Assembly (NCBI GenBank): GCA_004794785.1
Contig: SJOL01001143.1
Location: forward strand, 1 to 64,000
DNA: 64,000 bases
DNA from: Opisthorchis felineus
Lineage: Eukaryota; Platyhelminthes; Trematoda; Opisthorchiida; Opisthorchiidae
Reading direction: 5' to 3'
In this document: positions 36,301-49,179 of the stretch, piece after piece
Layout: every line of letters begins with the position of its first letter
Position numbering within the stretch: the stretch's first letter is position 1
Made by a program: the position numbers and the translations under genes
Notes under the pieces: model-generated
Database searches by the model: none
The model's input: the letters and a program-made list of their open reading frames with translations, nothing else
What the model was told of the DNA's origin: nothing

Positions 36301-39300
36301 TCAACTTTCTCAGCTGTTAATAGTGAGCAGAGATGTCCCTGTTTTCCAAGCTGCGGACAAAGATTCATTGAAAAATTGCAAATATTACCGTTTGTGAAAA
36401 TGTCTGGTGGTTTTCTTGGAGTTAACATGAAATCCATTATAAACAAATGACAGCAAACAAAGGAAGCTACACAAAACATAAATTTGTTTTCTCTCTCAAT
36501 GTGGGCTAGAGCACCGGGTTAGTAGGAAACAAGCTCATCGTCTCGAAATCACATGCAGCCTCAGATACCATTGTGTTCGTTTGCACGTTACTCAAAATGC
36601 GGTTTTAAATTTGAATAACTTCTATGTAACCTTTGGCCCCTCCCAACGCTCACCGGTTGCAGTAAAGAAACAGCGTGAGGAATTTTCTTTTGTCCATGCT
36701 CGTTATCACATTCTGCGTTACGCCTCATTTGCATTGCTCACGAGTCTCGGTTTTGATAGAACTGATGAATAACACGCATGGTTAAGTGGCAAAAATTCTG
36801 CAGAAAATGATAATCGCTTTTAAAAAAAATTCAAATATACCTGTGTCTCAGTGCACGCACACATTTATTTTATTATTTTATTCACATTCATTTTATTATC
36901 TGTCTCAATCAGATTAATCGTCAATCACTGATACAGAGTTTATTCTAGTCGTTACTCTTGCAGAAAGAAAGTAAAATGACTAGTTTCTTACCTCACAACT
37001 CAGCAAGAATTTTAAATAAGGAGTCTCACCACGAAGTCTCAGAAGCTCGTTTGATCTGGTGAGGGACTTTCGGAAAAAAATTCTGGGTAATGACAACGGC
37101 AAAGTCCCATGACAGCCAGACTAGTTGAGTCTATTTATATGACGGCACACAAAGTAGGTTAACTAGTATTCTGGAAGAACTGGTTAGGTACACATTTTAG
37201 ACTTACAATGAGAAAAGCGTTAAGGTAAGACATTCAAGGAGGACTTACATGCATCCATTTAGAAGGCAGGTGTACACAATTATTGGTCGCTTCCGTGAAG
37301 AGACAAAATTTGGTACCGTTTCCATATGATAATGCAAAGATCATTCTCAGATTGTATTAGAAAAAGCGAGTGTACAGGTATGTGAACATGCGCCTTACCA
37401 AAAGGAGCATACTCTGAAGTAAATACATTAGGGTTTCGGTTGGGACTTTACTAGCTCACTAGTACAGCTTAGTGAGTAGTATAGGGTTTCAGGTGCTTTA
37501 AAGAGAATTAGTCACTGATCTAACATGCCTATATTCCAACTAAATTGAGCATCTAGCTAGGTACATTGCAGGGAAAATCAGCTGAGTTCAATCATGAAAC
37601 AGTAGCGTCTTGACACCAAAAGCATGCCATGCTGTATTGAGGTTCTTGGTGCAACGATGGAGTAAGCTTATTTGTGTACCATGTTCATCATGGACGCGGT
37701 CTTGCAAAACGTTACAGAAACACAGATATTAGTCAGCAACAAACCAAGATGGAAGTGCTGGTCCACTGCAGTAATACACATTTTATTCTGCCACAGACTT
37801 GCATAGTACTGAAACAAATGTACTTGCGTCTGGGTGATAACACAACTGTGAAAACATGTAAGATGCATGTCCAGTAAGACCCATACTGCATAAGTTTCTT
37901 TAGCAATTTGAAATTCAGCCTGAGATCATATCTTATTTCTGAAACACAGATATAGGTGAATTTTATCCCACTTTGTATAGGTCTCCCGTGATTTAACAAG
38001 ACCACAAATGATGAAGTCCGTGTGGATTTGACAAGAAGGTTATAAACGACATAGCAATGGGCTTCGCAAAATCTGGCCACCATGGTCATGAGACGATGTC
38101 ACATGAAAGCAACGAATCTGCCTGTATATCACCTGACATTTCTAGACTTCATTTATTAAATTTATCATCGAGCATAAAATTAATCAGGGTTGCAGTACTA
38201 ACTTGTTTTTCCGTCTTAAAGGATAAGTAAACAAAGGGTGGTTGCTTAATTTTTGCGAGAACCCGTAATGTTGGTCCGAAGGACATGTATTTGTGGTGCC
38301 CAAAAATTATCGCAACAAATATGGTCTTGGATACTTAGACGAAATCTGGTGAGGTTCTGTAGGATAACAGGTGCCTGCTAAGGGCGGAATATAACAGTGC
38401 GTGGTGACAGTGGCACATTCCGGAGCCTCAAGTGGTCCTTCTGGGAAAAACGTTATCTGTGCACTTATACACTATACAGAAAACACATTCATATTCATCC
38501 CTAGTTTACTCATACTGCTCTTACCAAGTGTGATTTTCTCAGACTACGATAGGCGTCATTATTTATTGTATAACTATCTTTCTCTTCAATCAAATTCGTG
38601 TCCCAGCTCCTAAGAAATGTGAGATCATAGCTTGCTGTTTGATGCAACAAATCTAATTATAGTTTTCCGTTCGCGTTAAAGAGGCAATTGGTGTATGCTG
38701 ACCAACACTGAGTCCAATAAATCTTCAGCCTGACGATTTCAGTCCACAAAATAAACACGCTTTTCTTCCAAGTATCAAGTTCTTCCAAAAATATATTAAC
38801 TCGTATGTGCTATCAGTGGATATACACCTGAGGGCCTCCTGAATTCTGTCAGCCGCCTGAAGCTTATTCCTGAGCACAAACGGAAGTTCGTTTGCATTTA
38901 GATGTTGGCGAAACGTGTCAACTCATTCTAGTTTTGGTGGTATGCTGCCGGTTTCCAAGGTGAAGGATGTACCTTATTACGGATTAAACAGTTGACCTTG
39001 CGATGCTATCATTTTGCGTAGGGTAAAGTGCGATATTATCGAAATTAAAAAATCGCATTAGAAACTTGGAAGCATTCCAGCGACTCATCAAAACGGCTAT
39101 TCGATCGAGCTGCAGGACAAGCGTCGCTCATGTTCTTTCTCTGCAGCCTTGCCTGCGTTAACCTTATTGAATGCTCATCCGCGCACTTCTTTTGGTAGTA
39201 ACCTTCCGACACGTCCAACCAAATAGGAGGTGTGGCACATGGGCTTGATAGAGACCTACAAGTGTTAAATACCTCAAACGCCTTATTTACTCTATATTTG

Positions 39301-41149
39301 CCTTCACTCTGTAAAAATGAATCTGAAACAACTTTTCGTGCTGTTTTTGTGGTGATGATGTCAATAAACGGAAGGTTCAATGAGCAGCATTTCAGAAAAG
39401 CTCTAAACATTCCTGTCCCATATGAACCGTGGCAGATTCCTTAGAACCTATTCGGATGCTGTCTTTGCGCAGGTCAAGATCTCGGAGCGATAAAAACGGT
39501 AAATTTGCGTGATGGAAAAGAAAGGAGGGCAGCTTTTGCTGTGAACAGTGCAACGTGTGGACTGAATGGTGGGTATTATGGTGAGCGTGTCTTAAATTGG
39601 TACTGACATTTTAAACAATAACCATCAATTACAGCCTAGAACGTTTAATTGCATTTGCAATTTCAATGGTGCGTTAACATTGCGGTTGAGAATCCGATGT
39701 GCATCAAACTGAGAATACTGACGATGTTTCAGCGCCACTTGTTTTGAAAAAAGGACGGAATAATTTTATAGGCAGCTGCGTAAAAATTCGGTTGGTCAAA
39801 CAAATATGTATTCTCCAAAGTAAAACTTCTGTTTGTCTATACTGCAAGATTGTATATTGGAAACTTGATCATACCCATCAATGAACCAAAACGTCTGCAG
39901 TCTTCCTTCAGCTTGTGCTACGTAGGAAGTCTAATGAGCGAAACAGAATAAATGAACGCGAGATATCCTTTTCACTTCTTTTCTGTGAACGTGAACGTTT
40001 ACAGGCAAGCCATAATAACTGCTTTCCATATCCACGTACTTGCAGTTAATGACATGGGCTGCACTAATGAAAAAGCCACTTCAGCTAACCTAATTTTCAA
40101 CAGGAATCAAGCGGAGCCGGGGCTCACGCTGATATCTTGCGGTAGCTCAACAATGACCGGAAAATGAAATTTACTTGAGGGCATACGCGTGTTTTTGACT
40201 CACTCCATTTCTTCTGGCATAAGGGTATGAACCCTGTGCCAAGTGAACGTGAATAACACGACAGCTTATCCAGGTTACCATTAAATGGTGGATGAAATCC
40301 ATGTATTTAGCTCATTTGTACGTCAATTGCTCATGGGAGCCATGTGCTTGAGCTGTGATACGCCCCACATGTTTTACAGAATTGCGGCACAATTTGCTGC
40401 GGATGACAACACGGCACCCAATAAGCGGGAAAAACCAAATCCCAAATAAATCAAGGGTGTGTGCTTTTAGCCGCAAGTCGGCAAACTGAAGCCTCGGTGA
40501 TGGTCATTCATAAAAAATTGAAATTTTTCAAAGCTTCAACGTCGGCATCACAATGCAATTCTCTCGGACGACTGTATGAAGTGAAACGCAGCCGTTCCAA
40601 TTAATGTAATCCATGAACATTCAGACGGTTTTGCTTGCTCCAGAATGGAACAGAATAAATCAAATGTACAACGCGCAATAATCGCATGAGTTTCACCCCT
40701 AAATTGCGCTTCAGCAAGGTTCAGAAACCACTCATATCTATTGTGATATTCCACTATGGATTTAGAAAGAGGTGTGAACATTCATAAAAATTGTTGCTCC
40801 ACCACAAGTAGGTACATTTTCGCACACAAATAGTCACAGTTCGACCTTAGTTTCTGTCCCTATTTCTAGGGCACACCAGGTTAGGTTCTTACAAGGTTCT
40901 GCGAACAAGCATGATCTAATAAAATAGTGCGCACCATTTGATTTATTAATCTCGAATGTTTTAATTTTTTTCAGACATTACAAATAAAGTTTTCGGACGC
41001 ACATAATAAACAAAAATGCGAAAAGTGCACACTTTCCTATTCAATCCGTGAATTTATTAGCCTAAGTAGATATTTCATTCATTCCCAACTATTTTCAGTC
41101 ATGCCAATGCTCAGTAAGTGGTTTAACAATTTTTAGATAGTGAATCAAA
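33396..41149. other. Gene-poor stretch
   Basis: Contains a tRNA-like SINE head at 36500-36555 (listed) and A/T-rich low-complexity sequence near 36860-36900. The minus frame at 34420-34614 contains several GT and AG signals (for example CCTGCAG|GTAAAT near 34457) but no assignable product. Frames at 37733-38089 (-) and 39045-39410 (-) are unrecognised. Confidence 0.4.
36500..36555 (+). mobile_element. tRNA-like SINE head, no hammerhead
   Basis: TGGGCTAGAGCACCGGG (36502-36518) resembles an A box, and GTCTCGAAATC (36540-36550) resembles a B box at the right distance for a tRNA-like head. No hammerhead core follows within 100 bases. Either the 3' part is lost or this is a different tRNA-derived family. 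A true tRNA is unlikely because no acceptor-stem complementarity is evident. Confidence 0.4.
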
Positions 41150-41468
41150 ATGATGTTTTTGACTGTGATTATCTTCGTCTTTGCTTTTTCTTATTTAGAA
41201 ACCCAAGCAAAAGGTACGTTTGCGAAACGGCTGAGGTTCTCTTGAGAAAATTGCTTAAAGTAAGATGGAGATATTTTCCCCCACTCCACGACAAAAGATT
41301 GCGACGTTCAATTTATTGTTGATTGTCATGTTAAAGACACCAGGTTGTAGCAAGTCTCAGTGGGGTCAGATGACAAGTAAAATCATTCAGAGACAAAGTG
41401 AACGAGCGAATACTTCGAATTTGATCGAATGTTTGCGAACCTTTTTACCATGTACGTATAGTTGGTGA
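41150..41468 (+). CDS. Candidate two-exon secreted Cys-containing peptide
   Basis: Exon 1 (41150-41213) encodes a textbook signal peptide (MMFLTVIIFVFAFSYLETQA) and ends at a good donor, AAAAG|GTACGT, in phase 1. A possible exon 2 (41344-41468, acceptor GACACCAG) completes the frame to TGA, giving 62 residues. The mature part would hold three cysteines, C-x27-C-x6-C. The phase-1 intron after the signal exon and the 27-residue gap between cysteines both recur in the saposin-like gene at 17131, but there is no CxxC start and the rest does not fit a saposin domain. The exon 2 acceptor lacks a pyrimidine tract. No TATA box is evident. The end of exon 2 overlaps the longer version of a minus-strand exon model. 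Confidence 0.3.
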
Positions 41469-42736
41469 TCCGGATGAAAAAGTCCATTTATTGAACGCTT
41501 ACGACAGAAAATACTTTGTCTTTTTGATGAGGTCATGTTCGCGAAATTTCCAGCATCTGTGATAAGGCACGTCTTCTTGTACAATGCTGTACTGCAGCTA
41601 TAGCCGGGGACCTCAGTAAGTTTTCGCTTACCTCAACACATGTTATATCGGATGAACAGACAGGTAAACATGAAAATCAATTGAAAATCGCCCGGCGATT
41701 TGTTAGGGATGTACGTGCATTGTATACGTGTACTTCTCTTTTGATTTAGCAGTCGGTACAAAAACGACCAAAGTTATATTAATGTTGATATCTAGTAAGA
41801 ATAACTCACGCTCTTCTATCAAATATCCGGTGCTCAAAACCATGTCAGGTGTGCAATACATCCAAACAGAGGTAGCTGGAATGTCAGCCAACCAATAGAA
41901 TACACATTTGAAAACACTGTCCAAAACGTTATACGTTAGGAATCCATCAGCAAGCTTTGGTTCCAAGTTCACACCTATGAAAATTGTTGCTCGATGTTCG
42001 GAACCCATAGCAATATGGGTTCGCGTTCCCTCTCAAAGCCGCACAAGCTGTATTCAACTCACCCTATGCACTTAGGCTGCAAACGAATATCTTCCTGATA
42101 AAACTCTCCTGTTATTACCGGGCAAATCAAAACACATGGTTAAACACAAGTCACCTACGCTGGAACTGTTTGGTCAGACTGAATACCCACATTCTTCTCA
42201 ACGTTTGGCCTGCCTAGATTGCTTACACAAAGTCACTTTAAAAAACAAATACCACGTTTTATAATATTGCGATATTTCACATTAGAATCAGACGTTTTTG
42301 GCATGTCCTCAATCAGGCCTGATTATTCTGGCTAAGCTTAACCGGATAAGAAGCACACAGCATGGTGCTAATTCCACTTATCAATGAGAACTTCTCTGTT
42401 CCTGCCATTACACAAACATCTGAAGCAAGCTAGTAATCACTCCAGCGGGCCTACATAGCAGGTGTGTCAATTTGGACGCCTGTTACACGTAACAACCAGA
42501 GATGCAGTGTTTAGCGTGCAAATCTTTTGTTTATCAAACCGCCTTCGTTAGACAGTTTCAGGCAAATTTTATTGGTGTCGATGGTTGCGAGGTTTGTAAA
42601 AATAATCCTTCCCTCGTCCTGGAGCAATAATGCAATTGGTTTGCCCAAGATGGAAGGGCGACCTGGAGGTTTTAACTCTACACTTTGCCGCAGTATGTTA
42701 TCTTCATGGATGTCAACTATTCGTGGGAGAGACAGC
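41449..42736 (-). CDS. LDL-receptor class B (YWTD)-like exons, partial gene
   Basis: Minus-strand exons: 42736-42540 (65 codons), 41974-41810 (54 codons) and a less certain 41556-41503 or 41556-41449. Phases match throughout (each later exon enters with two bases and leaves with one). Signals include acceptors TTATTAG, TTTTCATAG and TTATCACAG and a perfect donor GAGC|GTGAGT; the first donor, GGCG|GTTTGA, is weak. Exon 1 ends GKPIALLLQDEGRIIFTNL...NKI and exon 2 has LADGFLTYNVLDSVFKCVFYWLADIP followed by SVW...TPD. These are spaced like successive P-x-A/G...YW-x-D...I...DG repeats of six-bladed LRP-type beta-propellers. The canonical YWTD appears as IFTN and YWLA. The start and end of the gene are not in view; membrane and LDL-A/EGF parts were not found. 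NHL-type propellers are the main alternative. Confidence 0.45.
41598..41615 (+). other. Possible 18-base micro-exon
   Basis: A pyrimidine-rich acceptor (TCTTCTTGTACAATGCTGTACTGCAG ends at 41597) and a perfect donor (CTCA|GTAAGT at 41615/41616) enclose 18 bases, a multiple of three. Read in phase 1, as after the signal-peptide exon at 41150-41213, it has no stop. Trematode micro-exon genes have exactly this design of signal exon plus tiny symmetric exons. The placement inside the intron of the minus-strand gene model means it may be chance. Confidence 0.22.
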
Positions 42737-45700
42737 CTAATAAGTCGCATAATAATCACACCCATTTTAACACTCACAAATGTTTAAAAAAGTAGACAAG
42801 AGAACTGTTTTCTAGTGAAGGTGGTAGCTTTAGAGGCAAAAATTTGAGGTGGTTTATTGGGACATCATGAAATGAGGGTTTTGATCAACCTGACCTAATT
42901 ATGAAGCAACTACGAATGTGCCACTTAAGCGAACGTATTGATTCGGATTATTCTCAAATGACCAAAGAAGATTTTGAAAGCTGAATTTCTGAGGTTAGCT
43001 GACGTTTCGTTTGCTGAGTTTTAGGCTTTTGCGGTGGGCGATTCATCACTATTTGTTTTTGTGAAGCACAGCGATACGCGCTGTGTGTAATAGTACTCAT
43101 ATTCCTACATACTAGCTGATAAAGGGAGCAACTTCTGTTTTTATCGCTCATTTTAAAAGGCAAGGTTCAGTGGTTGACCTTTCAGCTAATGTGCTTTTGG
43201 ATCTACCATAGTTTAATGTTTCAAACTGTTCTGCTGGGCGGCACGTGGGCAAGCTGTGATCGTATCCTCAGCATGTGGAGCCAACAATATACACTTCGCC
43301 TTATAAGGAATTTTCCAAGTTTACTTTTTCACGTTATTACATTTGCGAATGCGCATAAAACGTACGGTGATTCTTAAACCATTATTTATTACGGGAAGAC
43401 TGTATGCATCCTGAAGGAGTCGGTCAGGCTTCTATACTTCTAATCGGATATCAGCATTTAGGATCAAGCTCAAATTGGCTAAGTGGCGAGCTGAATTTGG
43501 ACTCACACTCAAGTTAATTGCAACATGAAGAACATAATGGAAATTTAGCTGTGGTCAAGTTTATTATGACGCAGATGGTTTGCAGATGATAAAGTTTTCA
43601 ACATAAATAGGAGCCCTTTACTGCATAGCGCGCCAGAAGTAAGGTAACTGTTTGGTTGTTCGAAAAGAAAATCGTTCAGGAGAGGAGATTTTCAAGGAGT
43701 ACTTTTGTGGACATATTTTGCCTGTGCGTAGACATACCCAAATTTGTGTTTACTTCTTTGAAATGAAATTTAGAGACTGTGCTCATATTACCGAAGAAAG
43801 TTAATTTTGCTCTTTTGGATCAAGTTATAGCGGATTTTTAGTTCTGCATTCTCGCAAACGCCAAAAATCGATGATCTCCAGGTATTTTGCTAGGCCTCAA
43901 CCCAGTTTATAGATAACTGAATTATGCAACACGCCTTATTGGCAGATAAGCAAGACGGATTGAATATTTTTAAAGCTTTACGCGAATATTCAGCCCGGCT
44001 GTTGCTGCTGTCGTCTTTTGGTTAAAGTTTGGGTGGGCACTGACATGCCTAGGAACTATACTTCATTGGTCGTCACAAATAGAGGTAAACTTCGGACCGT
44101 CATGCCACAAAGTGGATGCCGTAAATTTTATTATCTATTTTTATTGTCTAGAATTTATTAAAATTGCCTAATTTAATTTGATATAACCTTAATAATCGAT
44201 TGGTTAGTTACACTGCTTGCCGCGGTGATGCTTCTTTTGACAAAGATCTTGGGAACATTTGGTGTTAGGTACTAACAACAAATACCCTGTTTATTCTTTT
44301 TCAATTCTGCTGGACCGAAACTTGTTAGCGGCCCCTCAAATAAACCTAGAAGTTGTCCATAATTATAGCTTCAGGCAATTTCATTGCACTGTTTTTCTTG
44401 ATGACAAAACGTCTGTTCTGCAGCTACGTTGTCTATGCCTGATCACTGATTACCCGGTTTTGCATTACCGCATTACTGTTTAATTATAACGCCGGAGAAT
44501 TACGCATAGTTGGGAAACGCTGACGTCATCGAATTTTTTCTTGATTTTTCCTTTCATTGGTTACCTCGTGTGCCGTTCGTAATTTACCGACAGCTTTGTA
44601 AATTAAGCTGGTAAATTTTACGATGAGGTTGCAAGCAAGTGGCTGACAAGACTCGGAGCACTTAGCAGTTGTACGAACATTGAATTATACCATTTTGTTC
44701 GCGATAAACTCGATATGTCCCTTCTTTAGCAGTAATGGTTGACAGCTCCTTCATTTGAAGGGTTTTTAGTAACGTCATTTTAGCATGACTTGAATTTTTC
44801 AGCCAAAACCGATCCGCTGGATACTTTGCTTAATCTTTGCATGTCTCATTTGTCTTGAGAGAGTTCCAAACTTGCCGGTTAATCTTGGTGCGACCTTCCT
44901 CGATGCCAGACTTAAACCATTTGAATAGACTATGTGAATGGCTTGACAGCTATTTAGACCAGCCACTCTAATAAGCGATTTTAAATTTTTCGTGAGCTTT
45001 TCTGGATTGTTTTTCACTCTTTTAAGTTTATTATGCTCGAATTTGGTATCTTCACTTTAAGCCCAATTGCCCACCTGCTATTAACTATTTGACGTGGGCC
45101 AAGGGTATGAGAGCAGTTTGCCTTCTCGTTCTGCAAACCTTGACAAATGTCCTGGAAAGATATTGGTCGTACTTTTAATTTAACTGCTCATGCGCCCAGG
45201 TTTGTTAGTATAGCACATGCATCTTGATGAATCATAGTCAGCAGCAGAATCGTTGTTCGCCGGCCGTAGTACAATGTCTTTGACTTCACCTGAAGTGTTG
45301 CGGCTATCTCGAACAGCCAGGTTTCCTCAAGGTTTGCACACAGCGGTTGGCGTGTTTATGCACAACAGTGTGAACTCATGGACTGCATTTTGTCATTGTT
45401 TGAACGGTACACCAATCTAGACCAAAGATTTGTACTTTTACGCCGCAAATGAAGGCTGGTTAGGCGAATTAAGCAAATCGAGCCAACACTGGAATAGGTG
45501 ATTAGGATTAGGAAGGTATGGTTGGAAGCCTTCATAGGTAACGGAGTCGAACTCAGAATGGCGAAAAGCATGGCACGATAGAACAGCAATAGATTGAATA
45601 TTGGTTGCTTGGAACTTATACATGATCTAACGGGCCAACCAGCTGACCGCTGTATTCATACGAATAAACTTGGGTGGAGTTAAATTCGGCAGAATGGTTT

Positions 45701-47594
45701 TATAACAATACTGAGTGCATTAATACTGAGGCACTTCCCCATTCCAACGAGGAATGCACCACAGATAACTAAGCGTTTACAGCAAAATGGTTGGCCCAGT
45801 TAATAACCCGGCGATTAGAAAATTACTCTAAAAATGTATACAAAGTTTTCCAGTGTGAAATTCAAAACGCCACAGTTACCCAAAACGCCTGTAATGTAAA
45901 ACAATCTGTATCGTCTCCTGTCCAATGTCGAAATATTTATTTAATATTTTTATGCAGCTAATGCAGTAGTAAAAAGTACGTTTTTGAGTTATGCGGAATA
46001 GTTTAAAGTAATGTATATTTTGAAACTGCACGCAAAATGAATATGTTTGTCAATTTTGTCAAGATTAGGAGGGGAGAACTTAGTGGGATGTAAGGCTATT
46101 TAAATATTTCGTTGACCACTATTGACCTAAAGTATTATCAAGATTTGCGCAAACACGTATATGCGCCAGTTAAGTGTACATTCCGCAACAAAGAAGAACA
46201 AGCATTAATTCAGCCGTCTGGTTACTGCCGTGGCTTCATTAACATGCAAGGCTGCCCGAAGGCATTAGGTGGACGAGGCAACACTGATGGCGAAGCCAAA
46301 TCAGTAACTTAGCGCAAAATAATATATAATTTGCTTAATATAGTTTTCTGGTTGGTTTCGGATCTTTCTCCAAGGAAAAAATGCTGCTCTAATTTTTAGG
46401 GTATGCTTCGGACAATACAATGTTTTGCTGGGTTTTGTACTTATATGAACAGCGCAAGTTTTGTTACGTTTACGCGCTTGCTTGGTTAAGTACTGAAACG
46501 TTGCGATGTAATGTCCAATAAACGGTGACACAGGAGGAAAACGGCAGCAGTAAATTGGCTGTCATATTTGAATTCTTCGGCATCCAGCACATGGCCGGGT
46601 TTGATATTTTGTGCCTTGCTTGTCTTCTAAGTGTATCACTACCTTACTGGACATATATTCGCTTTCAAGTTCCATCGTTCATTGGTTAGTCGACTACATC
46701 GATCACATACGTATTCCGGGTGTAATATAGATATCGAACAGTATTTTGTGCGCTTCAACGCAAGCAACTCAAGAAGCGCTAAAAATGATAATTTAAGGAA
46801 TTTGGAATAAAATTCTTGCATTTGTACACGAAATCAAATTACACACAACACTAAAATCGTGTCCGTTGTTAGTGCTTTTGTGCCCACAAAACCGTTCGTG
46901 GTTCTTGAATTCGAGTTTTAGCCTCCCAACTAGGCTGTACTAGGGTGGTTTGTTTCGGATATAATTTAGCCAGAAATAAGTAGTGGCACCCTACTGTAAA
47001 GCTCAGCGGACCTGAATGACTGACAAATTAGTGAACTGTGAACAAATTCACTAGGCATAAGCTTCCCCGGTTGACTTGCTATATTGTGCATACGTTATAT
47101 TGCGAGTATTTTTTTAGCGAAACTGATATTGCGCGTGTTACAAATTCACTGAGAATGCAGTGTAATTCGACTGCAAGGTGCAGCATTGTACAACTAAAAA
47201 GTCACCTTGAGAAACATCAGCCGCGTGGGTATTCCATCTAATTTTTTTTCCAACTGCTAAAAAGTTTTATCGTTAATGAGAGTAACTTTCCAATATGCGC
47301 GCAGCCATCTGCGTCTAGTTGAAATGCATTTTGTACAAACTTCAATTATTAATCACCAGCACGACAAACGCTGCCACACATGGGACCCAAGATAAAGGCA
47401 CAAAACCTGCTGAATAGAATTGCGGAGTGCTGTGCGCAACAAGTGTAGGCGTTGATAGCGTACATGCATCTTTCCTTCTGAAAAAATATTCAAACAGTTT
47501 TTTTTAATCATAGCAGTGAACACGATGTTTTGTCGTCTGTATTTTCAAAACAGGTAGTACAGGAAGTAAGAGTGGTTCATTTTCCAGAATTCTA
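42737..47594. other. Gene-poor stretch
   Basis: No further propeller-like exon in the phase needed upstream of 42736 was found. A FADDK-like peptide at about 43573 hints at a reverse transcriptase motif but is flanked by stops. A good B-box word on the minus strand at 45543-45554 is listed separately. Confidence 0.35.
45543..45554 (-). promoter_or_regulatory. Isolated polymerase III B-box match
   Basis: GAGTTCGACTCC on the minus strand contains a perfect GTTCGANTCC core. No convincing A box lies 30-60 bases upstream and no hammerhead follows, so it may be a stranded SINE fragment or chance. Confidence 0.3.
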
Positions 47595-47620
47595 TATATA
47601 TATACATATGTATATATATA
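47595..47620. repeat. 26-base perfect AT palindrome centred on CATATG
   Basis: Two (TA)5 arms flank CATATG, forming an uninterrupted palindrome. It can extrude as a cruciform and is prone to length change. Confidence 0.9.
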
Positions 47621-49146
47621 GTATGGTCCGGGTTATCTATCGTCACAGTCTACAAAACACGCCTCACGAAGGTTAAATGTGCACAGTCTGCTTTTTGGAA
47701 ACTGTTAAGCCGCCCAAACTACAATGAAATAGTGGCCTGCATGTTTGTACATGAAGCGGGTGAAGAGAATTTTCAATTATACTTAAATAGCTCGGAATTT
47801 TTTTTGTGATGTTCATTGCACGCTCATTTCATGAATGTTTCTAGGATGAGCAAACTTTGTTAAATTGGACTAGGTCTACTGTCACAATCGACGAATAAGA
47901 GAAATATTTACGTTGATGCATTCTATTTGCCCGCGTTTTGATATCAGTAAAGACTAAAATTCCCAAAATAAACTCTCATGATCCATGCAAGAACACATTA
48001 CCTAAGGTTCACATCCATTCATCCAGTTGCGTCCCGTTTAATTTTCCGCAGGATGCTTGTTGTTCTTCATAACCGCTGTTTGCAAGCAACTTACGGGTTT
48101 ATATTACTTTTCAGATGCAGAAGTGAATGCGGGCCTGTTAGGTTAGTTCACCTATTACAGAAAAATAATCTGAGTTCCTGTTCCGTTAGTCAATGACCAA
48201 AATCTGGTACATATCTTTTAAGAAATTATTTTCATTTCACAAGGCCTTCAAATAATAAATTCTTACGCCAACCAGGAAGTGCACACCATTTACAAACCGA
48301 AGGGTAGAATTTTTTTATCAATAGCATATTTATTTAACAGTTACTTTCTAGATAACGACCGCATCAGTTGAGGGTTTCTTGTCTCGGTCTAGGACAACCT
48401 TTGGAGGCAAAAGTCCATGAACAATAAAGTTGTATTTGTGACGGATTACACCACAAATCTGCTTAAATTTTCAATTTCAATTTAAACAGACTGGATGCAT
48501 TTAAATTTAGGCCCTCCTGAAAGCACACGTTATGTTTTTTAAGGTTGAAAAGAAAATGTACTAGCATTATTAACATAATATTGTTTCAAGGGAAAACACT
48601 TTAGGGAAGTACAAATGACCCAGTTAATGGTACATGCAGGTGCACAATTTATTCTCCAATTTTCAATTTTTTTCAAAGCAAGTTAGCAATGCGTGTATTC
48701 TATTGCCCTTTGAACAAACAACCACAGGATCTATACGTAAGTAAAATACACCCCGGGAATATATATATGGTGGTGAAGCGAACGTAACGAATGTGAATTT
48801 ATAGCGTGATATTCTAAGGACGAATGCAATGAATTTATTAGCTATCTCCTAATAACATTCTGTGTAAGCTAATCTAGAAAATCCTAACCACATAAAAATA
48901 TGCTGATTTCCAAGGAATCTATGAAAACCGAGAGTTATTTGCAATTAAATCACGAGGGAGTTGATTAAGTCTGGCTAAGATCTGTTTTACTTTGGTAAAG
49001 ATGGTCCAAATTAAATCTACGGAAAGTATTACCGATAAGCCCAACAGAAACTCTGGGAGCATGAGGAAATTTGAGGATGAGCGACGTTATATACTCTAGG
49101 TTTGAGCCAGTCAAACTTCTGATCCCCGGCTTGCTGTTAAGTGATT
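47621..49146. other. No supported feature
   Basis: AT-rich sequence with one unrecognised 72-codon frame at 47978-48196. No repeat or RNA motif was seen. Confidence 0.4.
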
Positions 49147-49179
49147 AAACTACTGACCTGGAGGTTGCGGATTCTAGGC
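49147..49179 (+). mobile_element. SINE head fragment related to copy 3
   Basis: AAACTACTGACCTGGAGGTT and the following B-box-like GCGGATTCTAGGC match the head of the hammerhead SINE at 8838-8960 (minus strand) at roughly three of four positions without gaps. The hammerhead itself is not recognisable downstream; only GCTTGATCGGTGAC lies near the expected place. Confidence 0.5.

Noticed and set aside
36500..36555. A functional tRNA gene
   Set aside because: A- and B-box-like words are present, but no acceptor-stem pairing or clean anticodon arm could be drawn, so a SINE head is the simpler reading.
43560..43640. FADDK-like peptide suggesting a reverse transcriptase catalytic motif
   Set aside because: A stop lies just upstream in the same frame, flanking residues do not match known RT blocks, and the motif is only four residues.
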